Source: Bin5 sp965200615 (GTDB taxonomy: Bacteria > Chloroflexota > Anaerolineae > Caldilineales > Caldilineaceae). From it: a DNA stretch of 64,000 nt. This document shows positions 38,276-47,308 of the stretch, piece after piece (position 1 is the stretch's first letter; every line of letters starts with the position of its first letter). The notes under the pieces are model-generated. The model was not told where the DNA came from, ran no database searches, and worked only from the letters and a program-made list of their open reading frames with translations. The translations under genes were made by a program, and so were the position numbers. Location: the NCBI GenBank assembly GCA_965200615.1, contig OZ241377.1:2728001-2792000 (forward strand), given 5' to 3'.

Positions 38276-40180
38276 CTACTGTCCAGCCTCCCCGGCCGTC
38301 CCAATCGGGAAATCGGCCGGCAGCTTCTCGGTAAACCGCTCTTCGTCAAATCCGCAGGAGGGATGGCCAAAGCCGCTCAGGCTTGTCCCATCCGGCTGCA
38401 GATCGAAAATGATGTTGTCGTCGGCGCTGGCGCTCACACCTGCCGGGATGAAATCCAGCTGAAGAACATCGCGCGCCTTCCATGCGACAATGTGGTCGGC
38501 GCAAGGCGTGTCGCCGCTGATACCGATTGCCCCCACCAGGCTGCCGCCCGCGTTGTAAAGGGGAAGCCCGCCCCCGGAGCGGCTCCACCCGCCCGGCCTC
38601 TTTCCCACCAACGGGTCATCTTCTTGACCGTAGTCGCTCGCAGGTCCCGCGTAAGCTGTCACAGTGTCTAGGGGATTGCTCCCGTGCAATCCGTACAGGT
38701 TCCCCCCCGGCTGCGTCGCCGAATAGAGATTGCTGGTGGAAAAGGCAAGCCGCGTCAGACTGAAGGCATTGGCCGCATTGGCGTTCTGCACGGAGAGTAA
38801 ACGGCCCCCCGGCCACTGCGAACCTCTGTTGGGGCCCGAGAAGGCAATCGCGCAAACCACTCCATCGCGGTCAACTACAGTCGCCCACATATGGTTTCCC
38901 AGCCCGCCATTGTTGCCGCCTGCCACAATTCTTTCCAGCGCGCCTTTCATCTCGTCGTGGCTGGGCAGGCTGTCGCAACCGGTGACGAACTCCGGCTCCT
39001 GCTGGCTTACGGTCGCGCTCTCCACAAAGCGGGTCGATGGCGCACCTGGCACAGCCACTCCTTCAAATCGGATCACCTTGCCGCGTCCCGGTTCCCCTAC
39101 GCTGGCGCCATTGACCGTCACATACGCGTTCCCGTTGATGTCAAAGTCGACCGACGTCGGAAAGGGCAGCCCGGTGATGACATCCTGCGATGTTTCCCCC
39201 TCGCCCACGCGGATCACCGCCCCGCTGTTGGGAATCGGGCCTTCGTCCGTGAAAATGCCGAAGCGTACGGCATACAACTCTCCGTCCGGGCCGGTGCGCA
39301 AGTCCGTCAACATCGTAAGATCGGTGGCATAGTCCTCAACGCCGCCCGTAACAGGATCGACCAAGACGACTTTCGCCGAACCGGGCAGGAAGGGAAATCC
39401 AGGAAGCAGTGAAACGTAGATCCGGCCGTCCGCCCCAAAGGTGACGCCCGTCGGCACCGGGTCCGACTCCAGCGCTCCCCCCCGATACGGATTCGGCAGC
39501 GGACCGGGAAGGCCTTCAAACACGGCAATTACCTTGGCGGTCTGGCTGACTACGTCCACCTGTACAAGCGTGTTGGCTCCCGCCTCCGCCACGTAAAGAA
39601 GACCGTCCGGGCCGGCGGTCAACCCGTATGGATGAGACTCCAGAACGTGACCGTCCGGGTTAAGTTCCTTTTCCAACTTCCACAGAGGCACGACCTCCAG
39701 CACGGAGCCCTGCAACACGCGCAATACCGCTGCCGTGTCCGGCAGCGCCTCTTCGCTGGCTACACCCTGCCAGACGCCGGCTGTTGCATACATCTCATTG
39801 TTCAGGAGCGCCAGCCGGGCTCCTCCGACAATATCACTGCCCAGAAAAATCGAAGGCATGGTCGCCACAAGCTGAGGCTGGCCACCCGGCGTTACCCGCA
39901 TCACCCGCGCCGTATTCCCATAGGTTGCCTTGATGACTTCATTCGTATTCGGGTCAAGCCCTCCCACTTCAACTTCCTGATCTCCGCCCAGTCCAACGTC
40001 AATGACCCAGACACTGCCGTCATCGATGGTCAGCACACCCTGGGGCCCATTCAGGCCGTCCACGATCACCGTGCCGCCGCTTTCCCGTTCCTGTGCCCGC
40101 GCGCTGTAGGTGGCAGTTCCCAGCGCCGACAGAACTGTAAGCGCCAAAATGCCGTTGATGAAAATGCGGATAGCTTTCAA
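38276..40180 (-). CDS. Secreted ScyD/ScyE-like propeller fused to a GlcG/HbpS-like domain
   Basis: A 634-residue exported protein. A signal peptide (ILALTVLSALGTATYSARA) is followed by a ScyD/ScyE-type beta-propeller (about 35-385) with VIVDGLNGPQGVLTIDDG, HPYGLTAGPDGLLYVAE and PTSVDFDINGNAYVT. Residues 400-625 look like a GlcG/HbpS heme-binding-family domain (AFSLTRLAFSTSNLY, GGGLPLYNAGGSLVGAIGIS). TTG 40180 with GGAGGAG upstream is the start. HbpS relatives bind heme or act in oxidative-stress sensing; here the domain would be extracytoplasmic. The combination in one chain is unusual. Confidence 0.7.
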   Translation of the reverse strand: MKAIRIFINGILALTVLSALGTATYSARAQERESGGTVIVDGLNGPQGVLTIDDGSVWVIDVGLGGDQEVEVGGLDPNTNEVIKATYGNTARVMRVTPGGQPQLVATMPSIFLGSDIVGGARLALLNNEMYATAGVWQGVASEEALPDTAAVLRVLQGSVLEVVPLWKLEKELNPDGHVLESHPYGLTAGPDGLLYVAEAGANTLVQVDVVSQTAKVIAVFEGLPGPLPNPYRGGALESDPVPTGVTFGADGRIYVSLLPGFPFLPGSAKVVLVDPVTGGVEDYATDLTMLTDLRTGPDGELYAVRFGIFTDEGPIPNSGAVIRVGEGETSQDVITGLPFPTSVDFDINGNAYVTVNGASVGEPGRGKVIRFEGVAVPGAPSTRFVESATVSQQEPEFVTGCDSLPSHDEMKGALERIVAGGNNGGLGNHMWATVVDRDGVVCAIAFSGPNRGSQWPGGRLLSVQNANAANAFSLTRLAFSTSNLYSATQPGGNLYGLHGSNPLDTVTAYAGPASDYGQEDDPLVGKRPGGWSRSGGGLPLYNAGGSLVGAIGISGDTPCADHIVAWKARDVLQLDFIPAGVSASADDNIIFDLQPDGTSLSGFGHPSCGFDEERFTEKLPADFPIGTAGEAGQ

Positions 40181-40291
40181 TTGACTTCTCCTCCCGCGCG
40201 CCGATAGATAGACAGAGTTCGGGCGCGAAAACGCATTTCGAACAGGAAATCCGCCGGACAGCGTAAATTCGACAGTGACCCCGCCAATCTC

Positions 40292-41638
40292 CTACTCGCC
40301 CGCCAGGAAGACGATCAGCGCTTCAAGGTCTTCCTCGGGTATATGGCGATAGGAAGGCATCTTGTGGGGACTCATTGCAAACCCCTCGACATAGTACCTG
40401 TCCGGTTCAATGATACTTTCGTAGAGGTAGGTGTAAACATCGGTCGCATCGCCGCTGTAGGCAGGGTCTTCGATCCGTGCGGCAGCCATTTCGACCATTT
40501 CGTCGTGTGTCGGCCCGAAAATGCCTCTCGTACCCGCGCTTTCCAGCTGGTGACAGACGCCGCAATACTGCTCCTTATACACCGCCAGTCCCCGGGCGGC
40601 CAGGGCGGCCAGCTCCTCTTCCGAAAGTTTGCCTAATTCCGACGCGCTGCGGACGCCATTGCCCACGACCTGCCGGAGCATCAGCGCGACATGCAAAATC
40701 CAGGAGATTCGCAAAACATCTCCGGTTTGCAGCGCCCGCTCGCTGTACTCACGATTCACTTCCTTTAGCGCCGCTACGTTGATACCCGTTTCTTCGGCGA
40801 TGCTTTCCCATGTATCTCCCGGCTGCACTGCATACGTGCCCGCCAGGTCGCGGCCGGATTCCGTCCCCGTCTTCTCTTCTCCCGCCGCAACGTATGAAGA
40901 CGCTAAAGCAGGAGGGCCGCCTGCCCATCCGCGCGCAGCCCCTACGGTGCGCACTTTGCCGGGCAAATGCCGGAGCGTGATCTCATCGCCAGCCCGAATA
41001 TCAACCCCGCGCAGTACCCACAAATTGAAGTTGTCCAGCAACAGGTCCAGATACGTGACGGCGTACCTTCCGGCAATTCTTTCCCAGGAATCTCCCGCCT
41101 GCACTTCATACACAACCGGCCGCACTGCGGCATCCGCGCTGAGACCGGGAATGGCTAACTGGTCGCCCGCCCGGATCTTCTCCCCCCGCAGTTGCCACAA
41201 CTCCGCATTGGCCGCTTTCAACAGAGCTGCCGTCAAATCGAATCTGCCAGCGATCAAGGACCAGAATTCACCCTCTCTCGCGGTGTAAACGTAGGCCAGA
41301 GAACTGTCAACCGTGTACGGCCGCACAAAGCCGGCGTCCGCAACCGGTGCAGCGGAGTCGCTCCGCCCCTGTGCGCTCGCCTGGTTTGTCCCTTTCACCG
41401 CCTGTCGGGCGCTGTCAGGTGTCGGCTCGGGTGTTGCAGTTGCGGCGCTCTCCTCCGCCTTCTGCTGTGCCAGAGCCACCGCTGGCTCTGCGGTCGAACT
41501 ATCGCGGGACAAGTGGTAAACAGTGAAGGCCGCTATGATCAACGCGCCGAGAAGCAGACCGCGCGACAACAGATCGGGGCGTCCGCTTGCTCCGCGAATG
41601 CGGCCGTACCATCTAGGTTTCCTGTCTGAGCTACTCAT
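40292..41638 (-). CDS. Membrane-anchored triple-LysM cytochrome c
   Basis: A 448-residue protein. One membrane helix (LLLGALIIAAFTVYHLS, about 25-45) is followed by a Ser/Ala-rich linker and three LysM-like units: VYTAREGEFWSLIAGRFDL, YEVQAGDSWERIAGRYAV and YAVQPGDTWESIAEETGI. A cytochrome c domain then carries a single heme motif CGVCH (359-363) and a probable Met ligand in KMPSYRHIPEEDLEALI. LysM binds peptidoglycan, so the heme domain may be held at the wall. ATG 41638 begins MSSSDRKPRW; a longer start at 41710 is less likely. Confidence 0.75.
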   Translation of the reverse strand: MSSSDRKPRWYGRIRGASGRPDLLSRGLLLGALIIAAFTVYHLSRDSSTAEPAVALAQQKAEESAATATPEPTPDSARQAVKGTNQASAQGRSDSAAPVADAGFVRPYTVDSSLAYVYTAREGEFWSLIAGRFDLTAALLKAANAELWQLRGEKIRAGDQLAIPGLSADAAVRPVVYEVQAGDSWERIAGRYAVTYLDLLLDNFNLWVLRGVDIRAGDEITLRHLPGKVRTVGAARGWAGGPPALASSYVAAGEEKTGTESGRDLAGTYAVQPGDTWESIAEETGINVAALKEVNREYSERALQTGDVLRISWILHVALMLRQVVGNGVRSASELGKLSEEELAALAARGLAVYKEQYCGVCHQLESAGTRGIFGPTHDEMVEMAAARIEDPAYSGDATDVYTYLYESIIEPDRYYVEGFAMSPHKMPSYRHIPEEDLEALIVFLAGE

Positions 41639-41846
41639 CTTTTCCGCTTCTGCGCACGTTTCGGAGAGACAAAGATAAGAGAGGAATTGGAGATTCGTTC
41701 TCTCTATCAACTCCTCTCTCTATCAATCCTGCCACTCTATAGCTATTCTATCCACATCACCGCGAAAACGGAAGAAGCAGTTTTCTCAGGTATCCGCAAC
41801 CGGGGTTGAACAGGAGGTTGCCGCACCAGCGCGTGTTTGCTGCGGA

Positions 41847-42911
41847 TCATTCGGAGCCGCCGTCCGTCCTGCCCGCCTCTGTCGCCCCCGGCAGAACTTC
41901 GTTCTCACCAAGAACAGGCAGACTTTCCGGATCCCCATCCACCGCAATGGTCCAGGCTGCAATCCAGCCCGTCAGATCGCCGATTGTCGCAACATACCAG
42001 CTGCTATCCTCCAGCCGGCCGATGACTCGATAGGTCTGGTCGCTGCTGAGTAGCTTCAGTACAGATCCGGCAGCTTCCGGCCGCTCACGCAGATTGACCG
42101 ACGGATGCAGAAGAGTGCCTGTAAGGCCGGACAGCGTTCCTGACGCAGCCGTGTCAAAGTTGCTCTCAAGAGGCTCATAGGAACTGATCAGAGCCAGAGC
42201 AGTCGCCGTCGCCTCCGCAGAGACGGGCACCCCTCGATTGGCCGGAAACAGGACGGCGCCGATGATCGCGAGAACCAGGCCTCCGATGATCAGAAATGGC
42301 CAGCCTCTCCACGCCTGAGGGATATGCTGCGGCGACGGTATGGTTGCCGGACCCTGGTAGGTTGGCCCGACCAGGCGCGGCGGTCTCTGCACATCGGCCC
42401 GTTCAAAATTCGCGAATATCGCCGCCAGCTCGGCTTCGTATCTGGGATCTATGCGCCACTCATTCAGCCTCGCATTATAGGCGCGCCCTGATTCCGGAAT
42501 GGCCGAGTTGACCGCGTCATGTATCGCCGTGAAATCCTCCGCCCAGCCCACGCGCACATAGATCCAGCCGTGTTCCTGGCGCTGATATGACAACCACGCA
42601 TCCGGAGGCTCGATTCGTTTGCGGGCAACTTCCAACGCCTCTTCGGTCAGCGGAACATGCTGCGCTTCCTTCAACTCCTCGTCGTGCGTCCATCGTTTCA
42701 GAGGATTTGAAAGCAGCCGGTAAGCCTCATCTATCTTTGCCAGAAACGGGTCCGACTGTTCCGACCCCGCGATCAGGACAGAATCGTCCAGATATTCGCC
42801 CGTATGCAGACGGACCTGGCGCCGGTATGCCGCGTCAAGTACATCCTGCGAAGCGTTGGGCTGAACCCCCAATATGTGATAGTAGCTTTCCAGAGATCTG
42901 TTGTCCACCAT
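41847..42911 (-). CDS. Degenerate J-domain protein with membrane helix and SH3b domain
   Basis: A 354-residue protein. The N-terminus (SYYHILGVQPNASQDVLDAAY and KIDEAYRLLSNPLKR) is a J-domain by pattern, but the HPD tripeptide needed to stimulate DnaK is replaced by HTG (RLHTGEYL). A middle region (about 110-180) is unassigned. One helix follows (WPFLIIGGLVLAIIGAVLFP), then an external SH3b-like domain (LLHPSVNLRERPEAAGSVLKLL, VIGRLEDSSWYVATI). It probably links cytoplasm and cell wall rather than acting as a DnaK co-chaperone. Upstream of the LysM-cytochrome gene, same strand. Confidence 0.65.
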   Translation of the reverse strand: MVDNRSLESYYHILGVQPNASQDVLDAAYRRQVRLHTGEYLDDSVLIAGSEQSDPFLAKIDEAYRLLSNPLKRWTHDEELKEAQHVPLTEEALEVARKRIEPPDAWLSYQRQEHGWIYVRVGWAEDFTAIHDAVNSAIPESGRAYNARLNEWRIDPRYEAELAAIFANFERADVQRPPRLVGPTYQGPATIPSPQHIPQAWRGWPFLIIGGLVLAIIGAVLFPANRGVPVSAEATATALALISSYEPLESNFDTAASGTLSGLTGTLLHPSVNLRERPEAAGSVLKLLSSDQTYRVIGRLEDSSWYVATIGDLTGWIAAWTIAVDGDPESLPVLGENEVLPGATEAGRTDGGSE

Positions 42912-43054
42912 CCGCGTCTCGTATCAGCCTTGAGGAGGGTCCCTTAACCACAGACTCCATCTTCCGAAAACCGAGTACGGCCTTGGAGGACGAGAGCGAA
43001 AGGACCATAGGCCCTTCCCTCCGCCGCTCTCCCGGCTTCTCGCGCTTGGACTCT

Positions 43055-44050
43055 CTAACGGCTGACTTCATCCGAATAGCCGCCGCTTTCCACCAGCGCG
43101 GCCACCTCCTCCTTTTCAAACACGCCCATGTCGCCGGGAATCGTAAACTTCATCCCTGCCGCCGCCGCCCCCCACCTCAGTGCGTCGACCAGCCAGTCCT
43201 TTCTGTCATGGTACAGGTAACGGTAGAGAACGCCGGCAGTGAAAGCATCCCCCGCGCCGATGCGCCCGATCGTTCCGCCCCCCGGAAAGATCGGCTGGCG
43301 AATCGGGTCCTGCCCCGGTACTACCGCAATTGAACCGCCGGCGCCCAAGGTGAGAATGACCGTCGCCTGCGGGAAGGCCTGCCGCAGCGCGTCCAGCGCC
43401 TCTTCGGGCGTGATCTCTTCAGGCAGACCATAGTGGGTCTGGGCATCCCGAATCGGCGCAAATACAATGTCTGCCGCCGCGGCAAAGGGATGGCATCCCC
43501 TGCGTGACTCTTCAGGACTCCAAAGCTTGGAGCGGTAGTTGAAATCGAAACTCACGCTCCAGCCGGCCGCCTGCGCCAGCTCCAATGCGCGCTTGGCCGT
43601 CGCGGCGGAGCTGTCGCTGATCGCAAGCGTGATGCCGGTCAGGTGGAGATGCCGCCCGCCCGCCTCGCTGAAAAGTTCCACCGGCAGTTCATCCGGTGTC
43701 ATGCGGCTCGCCGCCGAATCGGCCCGGTCGTAGATGATCGAAGTAGGCCGGGCGCCGTCGCCGAACTCAACAAAAAATGTGCCCAACCGTTCGCCCTCAG
43801 CCCAGACGATATGGGACGTGTCCACGCCGTGCCCCATCAGGGTGCGCGCGATCCGCCTCCCTAGGGCATTCTCCGGCATGCGCGAAATCCACGTCGTCCT
43901 CACGCCCAGCCGGGCCAGGGCCACCGCCGTATTCGATTCTGTTCCGCCCGCCTCCAGTTCAAAGTAGGCCGCCTGTTCAATACGCAGTTGGCCTGGGGGC
44001 GTCATCCGCAGCAGCGTCTCGCCTAGTGTTACTACGTCGAACCCATTCAT
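43055..44050 (-). CDS. kdgK: PfkB-family sugar kinase, probable 2-keto-3-deoxygluconate kinase
   Basis: A 331-residue ribokinase-fold protein. TLGETLLRMTPPG, ELEAGGTESNTAVALARLG and the catalytic GRIGAGDAFTAGVLY are visible, the last with the anion hole and base Asp. Pairing with KDPG aldolase indicates phosphorylation of 2-keto-3-deoxygluconate (or galactonate). Its ATG overlaps the aldolase stop (ATGA) and is preceded by GGAGGGA, so the two are coupled. A longer in-frame start to 44392 is a frame through the aldolase gene and is rejected. Confidence 0.85.
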   Translation of the reverse strand: MNGFDVVTLGETLLRMTPPGQLRIEQAAYFELEAGGTESNTAVALARLGVRTTWISRMPENALGRRIARTLMGHGVDTSHIVWAEGERLGTFFVEFGDGARPTSIIYDRADSAASRMTPDELPVELFSEAGGRHLHLTGITLAISDSSAATAKRALELAQAAGWSVSFDFNYRSKLWSPEESRRGCHPFAAAADIVFAPIRDAQTHYGLPEEITPEEALDALRQAFPQATVILTLGAGGSIAVVPGQDPIRQPIFPGGGTIGRIGAGDAFTAGVLYRYLYHDRKDWLVDALRWGAAAAGMKFTIPGDMGVFEKEEVAALVESGGYSDEVSR

Positions 44051-44712
44051 GTCCCTCCGCGTGCCTCCGCTACGGCTGCCACAAACCTGCAAGCCTGCTC
44101 CGTTATGGCCTGCCAGTTGCCGTCCGCCACCCAATCCTTGCGTACCAGCGCACTGCCGACCCCCACCGCCACCGCGCCGGCACGGATAAATTCGCCGGCA
44201 TTCTCCAGCCCGACTCCGCCTGTGGGCATCAGCTTCAGATGGGGCAGCGGGGCCAGTATGTCTGTGAAGTAGCCCGGGCCGAGCTTGGTCGCCGGAAAGA
44301 CCTTCACCACCGCCGCGCCTGCCAGCCATGCGGTCTGGACCTCCGTCGGCGTGAACGCGCCCGGCATGACCGGTACGCCGAGCCCGGCGCAATAGGTCAC
44401 CGTGGGCAGATCCAGCGCCGGCGCGACCACAAACTGCGCGCCGCTGGCGATGGCCTCCGCCGCCATCTTGCGGTTCAGCACCGAGCCCATCCCCAGAGTC
44501 GCCGCGCCTTGAGCGAAAGCAGGTACGCGCGCCCGCAGCAGCGAGAGCGCCTCCAGCGCGCCCGGGCTTGTCATCGTCAGCTCGAGCGCCGTTACTCCGC
44601 CGTCCAGCAGGGCCCGGGCCAGATCGACCGCCCCCGCCAGATCCGGCAGACGGACGACCGGCACGATGCCGCCCTTCTCGATCAATTGTAGTGTTCTATT
44701 GGGAGTGTCCAT
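44047..44712 (-). CDS. eda: KDPG/KHG aldolase
   Basis: A 221-residue class I aldolase. IVPVVRLPD provides the phosphate Arg (R21), ALELTMTSP the catalytic Glu (E44), and VVKVFPATKLGP the Schiff-base lysine (K137). LMPTGGVGLENA forms the phosphate loop. It splits 2-keto-3-deoxy-6-phosphogluconate to pyruvate and glyceraldehyde 3-phosphate. With the kinase it completes catabolism of sugar acids such as those made by the dehydratase-type enzymes at 53475-59643. There is no clear ribosome-binding site before the ATG. Confidence 0.92.
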   Translation of the reverse strand: MDTPNRTLQLIEKGGIVPVVRLPDLAGAVDLARALLDGGVTALELTMTSPGALEALSLLRARVPAFAQGAATLGMGSVLNRKMAAEAIASGAQFVVAPALDLPTVTYCAGLGVPVMPGAFTPTEVQTAWLAGAAVVKVFPATKLGPGYFTDILAPLPHLKLMPTGGVGLENAGEFIRAGAVAVGVGSALVRKDWVADGNWQAITEQACRFVAAVAEARGGT

Positions 44713-44783
44713 GCCAGAATTCAGAAGCGCCTATTCTGTATACGAATCTCGCTTGTCATTATAGTGTACAACATATCTTTAGC
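44713..44783 (-). promoter_or_regulatory. Promoter region of the KDPG aldolase/kinase operon
   Basis: On the minus strand a perfect TATAAT (44758-44763) follows TTGCTA (44780-44785) by 16 bases, starting transcription near 44750. A palindromic block around GTATAC (ATTCTGTATACGAAT, 44733-44747) lies at the start site and resembles GntR-type operators of hexuronate genes. Confidence 0.5.
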
Positions 44784-44979
44784 AAACGGAGTGGCGAAAG
44801 GGCAGGTGAAGCAATGTTGAGCTCAGACCTAGTGCTAGCATGGGCATACGGGGATTTTCCTCAAACACCGCGGCCCATGCGCCTTCGAAAGACTGATGCC
44901 ATCAATCGGGCGCCGAAAACTGCGCAATTCAGTTGCCGGAAGTGAATCCGCCAGTGCCATGGCTGATGAGAAAACCTCC

Positions 44980-45008
44980 TTGACAGCAGCCTGCCCAGCT
45001 TTTATATT
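44980..45008 (+). promoter_or_regulatory. Strong promoter of the peptide transporter/TldDE operon
   Basis: TTGACA (44980-44985) and TATATT (45003-45008) have exactly 17 bases between them. Transcription would start near 45015, leaving an unusually long leader of nearly 600 bases before the binding-protein gene. Confidence 0.55.
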
Positions 45009-45609
45009 ACATTTATACACCCCCGAAGTACGGTTCTCCATCCGTAACCAATTCATCCAAATGTAGGGGAGTACGTCTTAGACACAGGGTCATGTAGACG
45101 CAGGTGGAATACTAAACGCCGTTGCAATTCAATCGATTCTGGAGTTATGACAGTTTGCAAACTCGTAACTTCGTCGAACGTTTTTGCAACAGAATTTAGT
45201 GGAATCGAAGTATCTTTAATCGAGACGTAGATCTGGCAAGACGTTGCTTTCCATTCTCGTACTCTGCCGCCGCTCGAATCTGGCTTGAACCAAGAGTCAA
45301 CATCGCCTGACCTGCGCCTACCGCATGACCATTCCGCCCTGGTAGACGCGTACCACCGTCGCCTAGGAGAATCCGAACTGACGTTCAACCTCAGGTGGGC
45401 TAGCGCATTCGGAATTATTGTCAACTCTGGCCTAAATCGATCTGGTCAGAATTGTGTCGCTGCGGGTTGGCCAAGCCGACCGGCATGCAACTTGCGTGGG
45501 TGGGAACTGGATGGATCTGTTTGAGGACAACTGTAACTCGGCGCGTATTTTCGAAAGTTTTCGACAAAGAGTACCTCGTCACATTCAGCCAAAAGGAGGC
45601 AAGAGAGTG
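45009..45609. other. Long leader with unassigned frames
   Basis: No known gene was recognised. A minus-strand frame at 45053-45424 (123 residues) has protein-like composition in its second half (IYVSIKDTSIPLNSVAK), and an overlapping plus-strand frame at 45285-45524 also looks plausible, but neither has a ribosome-binding site or a family match. The segment is less GC-rich than its surroundings and may be recently acquired or an RNA leader. Confidence 0.25.
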
Positions 45610-47184
45610 ATGCTAAAGAAACAGACGATGTTTCCACTGGTCTATGTCTTGGTAGCAGCGATGGTCCTGGTTGGGTGTGTCGCCCAGCCTGCGCCTTCTG
45701 CGACGGGCCAACAGGCAGAAGGTCAGCAAGCGATGGAAGCGGAGAAGGAGCTTGTGATCGTTCAAGGAACAGAACCATGGACTATGGACATGCAATGGGT
45801 TACAGCCCAAGTAATCGTGAATGTCGGCAACCACATTCAGCAGACGTTACTTGACTACGACCATAGCATGACGCTCCAGCCCAATCTTGCGGTCTCATGG
45901 GAGCAGATCGAGCCTACTGTGTGGCAATACAAGCTGCGAGAAGGGGTTGAGTTCTCCAATGGCGAACCGTTCAACGCGGAGCAGGTCAAGTTTAGTTTCG
46001 ATCGAGTCATGGCGCCTGACAGCGATTCCATGCGCAAGGGAGAGACACGCTACGTTTCTAGTGTAGAAATCGTGGATGATCTTACCGTTAACTTCCACAC
46101 CAATGGCGTCATCCCCCTGTTCGACCTCTATGTCACCGCGAAATTCCCGATTGTGCCGCAGGGCTACATCACCGAACACGGCTCGGAACACTTTGCTTCA
46201 AATCCCGTTGGCACTGGGCCGTATGTACTGGAAGAGTGGGTGAAGGACGATCATATCACGCTTCGCAAGAACCCGAACTACTGGGGTGATGAGCCGGAGA
46301 TTGATGTGCTGACCTTCCGCACCGTTCCCGACATCGCCTCCAGAGTGGCCACGCTGCTTGCCGGCGAGGCAGACATTGCCACCGACCTGCAACCGGCCAC
46401 CGTGCAGGAAGTCGAGAACCGAGAGGACCTCAGCGTCGTTAGCCGCCCTGGTATGCGTTCAGTGTTCCTGCTGTTCAATACCAAGATCGACACGCCCATC
46501 ACCGACCGGCGAGTTCGCCAGGCAATCAACTATGCCGTGGATAAGGATGCAATTATCGAGAACATCCTTGACGGCTTCGGAAAGAAGCTCGAAGGGCAGG
46601 TGCTGTCTGAGGAATACTGGGGGTATCAGGCCGCCCTTGAGGCCTATCCCTACGACCCTGACAAGGCGAAAGAGTTACTGGCTGAGGCCGGTTATCCTGA
46701 TGGCTTTGACTTGCGTATCGTTAGCCCGCGCGGTCGTTATATGATGGATGCCGAAATCTCCCAGGCTGTGGCCGGACAGTTGAAGGAAATTGGCATCAAT
46801 GCCACTGTAGACACTCTGGAATGGGGCGTGTTTAGCGAGGAACAGTATAGCCATGAAGGCGGCCCGGTTTTCTTGCTGGGCTACATGACCGTGCCCGACG
46901 CCGCTCGCATGCTGTCAATCTGGCATTCGACCCACCCGAACGATCAGCATCCTGACGCCAAGTTCGATGAACTGTCCGACGCCGCTATCAATGAAACGGA
47001 CGTCGAAGCGCGTCGCGAAATCGTAAAGGAGGCTGTCGAATACTTCCGTGAAGATGCGCCGGTCGTATTTCTGCACCAGCAATACATTCTGTGGGGCGTC
47101 CACGACCGCGTCCAGGATTTCGCACCCTTCCCAGATGGCCGCCTCAAAATTGACGCTACCATAGACGTGACCGGAGACCGTTGA
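45610..47184 (+). CDS. Oligopeptide/dipeptide ABC transporter substrate-binding lipoprotein
   Basis: A 524-residue SBP_bac_5 protein. The lipobox VLVGC lies after a hydrophobic signal, and the mature domain shows NIQQ-like start segments, LREGVEFSNGEPFNAEQVKFS, HFASNPVGTGPYVLEEWVK and DRRVRQAINYAVDKDAI, all typical of DppA/OppA-type receptors. AAGGAGG precedes GTG 45607 and ATG 45610; either may start. The ligand could be a peptide, nickel complex or glycoside, as family members vary. A terminator-like hairpin follows. Confidence 0.9.
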   Translation: MLKKQTMFPLVYVLVAAMVLVGCVAQPAPSATGQQAEGQQAMEAEKELVIVQGTEPWTMDMQWVTAQVIVNVGNHIQQTLLDYDHSMTLQPNLAVSWEQIEPTVWQYKLREGVEFSNGEPFNAEQVKFSFDRVMAPDSDSMRKGETRYVSSVEIVDDLTVNFHTNGVIPLFDLYVTAKFPIVPQGYITEHGSEHFASNPVGTGPYVLEEWVKDDHITLRKNPNYWGDEPEIDVLTFRTVPDIASRVATLLAGEADIATDLQPATVQEVENREDLSVVSRPGMRSVFLLFNTKIDTPITDRRVRQAINYAVDKDAIIENILDGFGKKLEGQVLSEEYWGYQAALEAYPYDPDKAKELLAEAGYPDGFDLRIVSPRGRYMMDAEISQAVAGQLKEIGINATVDTLEWGVFSEEQYSHEGGPVFLLGYMTVPDAARMLSIWHSTHPNDQHPDAKFDELSDAAINETDVEARREIVKEAVEYFREDAPVVFLHQQYILWGVHDRVQDFAPFPDGRLKIDATIDVTGDR

Positions 47185-47222
47185 TCTTCTGGGGCCGCTG
47201 TCGATGAAAGGCGCCTGATGCA

Positions 47223-47263
47223 AAGGCCTCCTCCCCATCGAGTTCCGGGGAGGGGCCCTTTTT
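47223..47263 (+). terminator. Intrinsic terminator/attenuator between binding-protein and tldD genes
   Basis: A strong stem (47223-47236 with 47247-47260, one mismatch and one G-U) around a 10-base loop is followed by TTTTT. It lies inside the operon, so it probably lowers expression of the downstream genes relative to the binding protein. Confidence 0.65.
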
Positions 47264-47308
47264 CCCAACTGCACAACAATTCAGCAGGTCTGAAACGGAG
47301 CGAACCGG

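Noticed and set aside
42587..43333. 248-residue plus-strand frame
   Set aside because: It crosses two minus-strand genes and their intergenic gap in a shadow frame with no conserved motif.
47185..47308. RiPP precursor peptide next to tldD
   Set aside because: Only a terminator-like hairpin and trivial frames are present; no leader/core peptide pattern was found.
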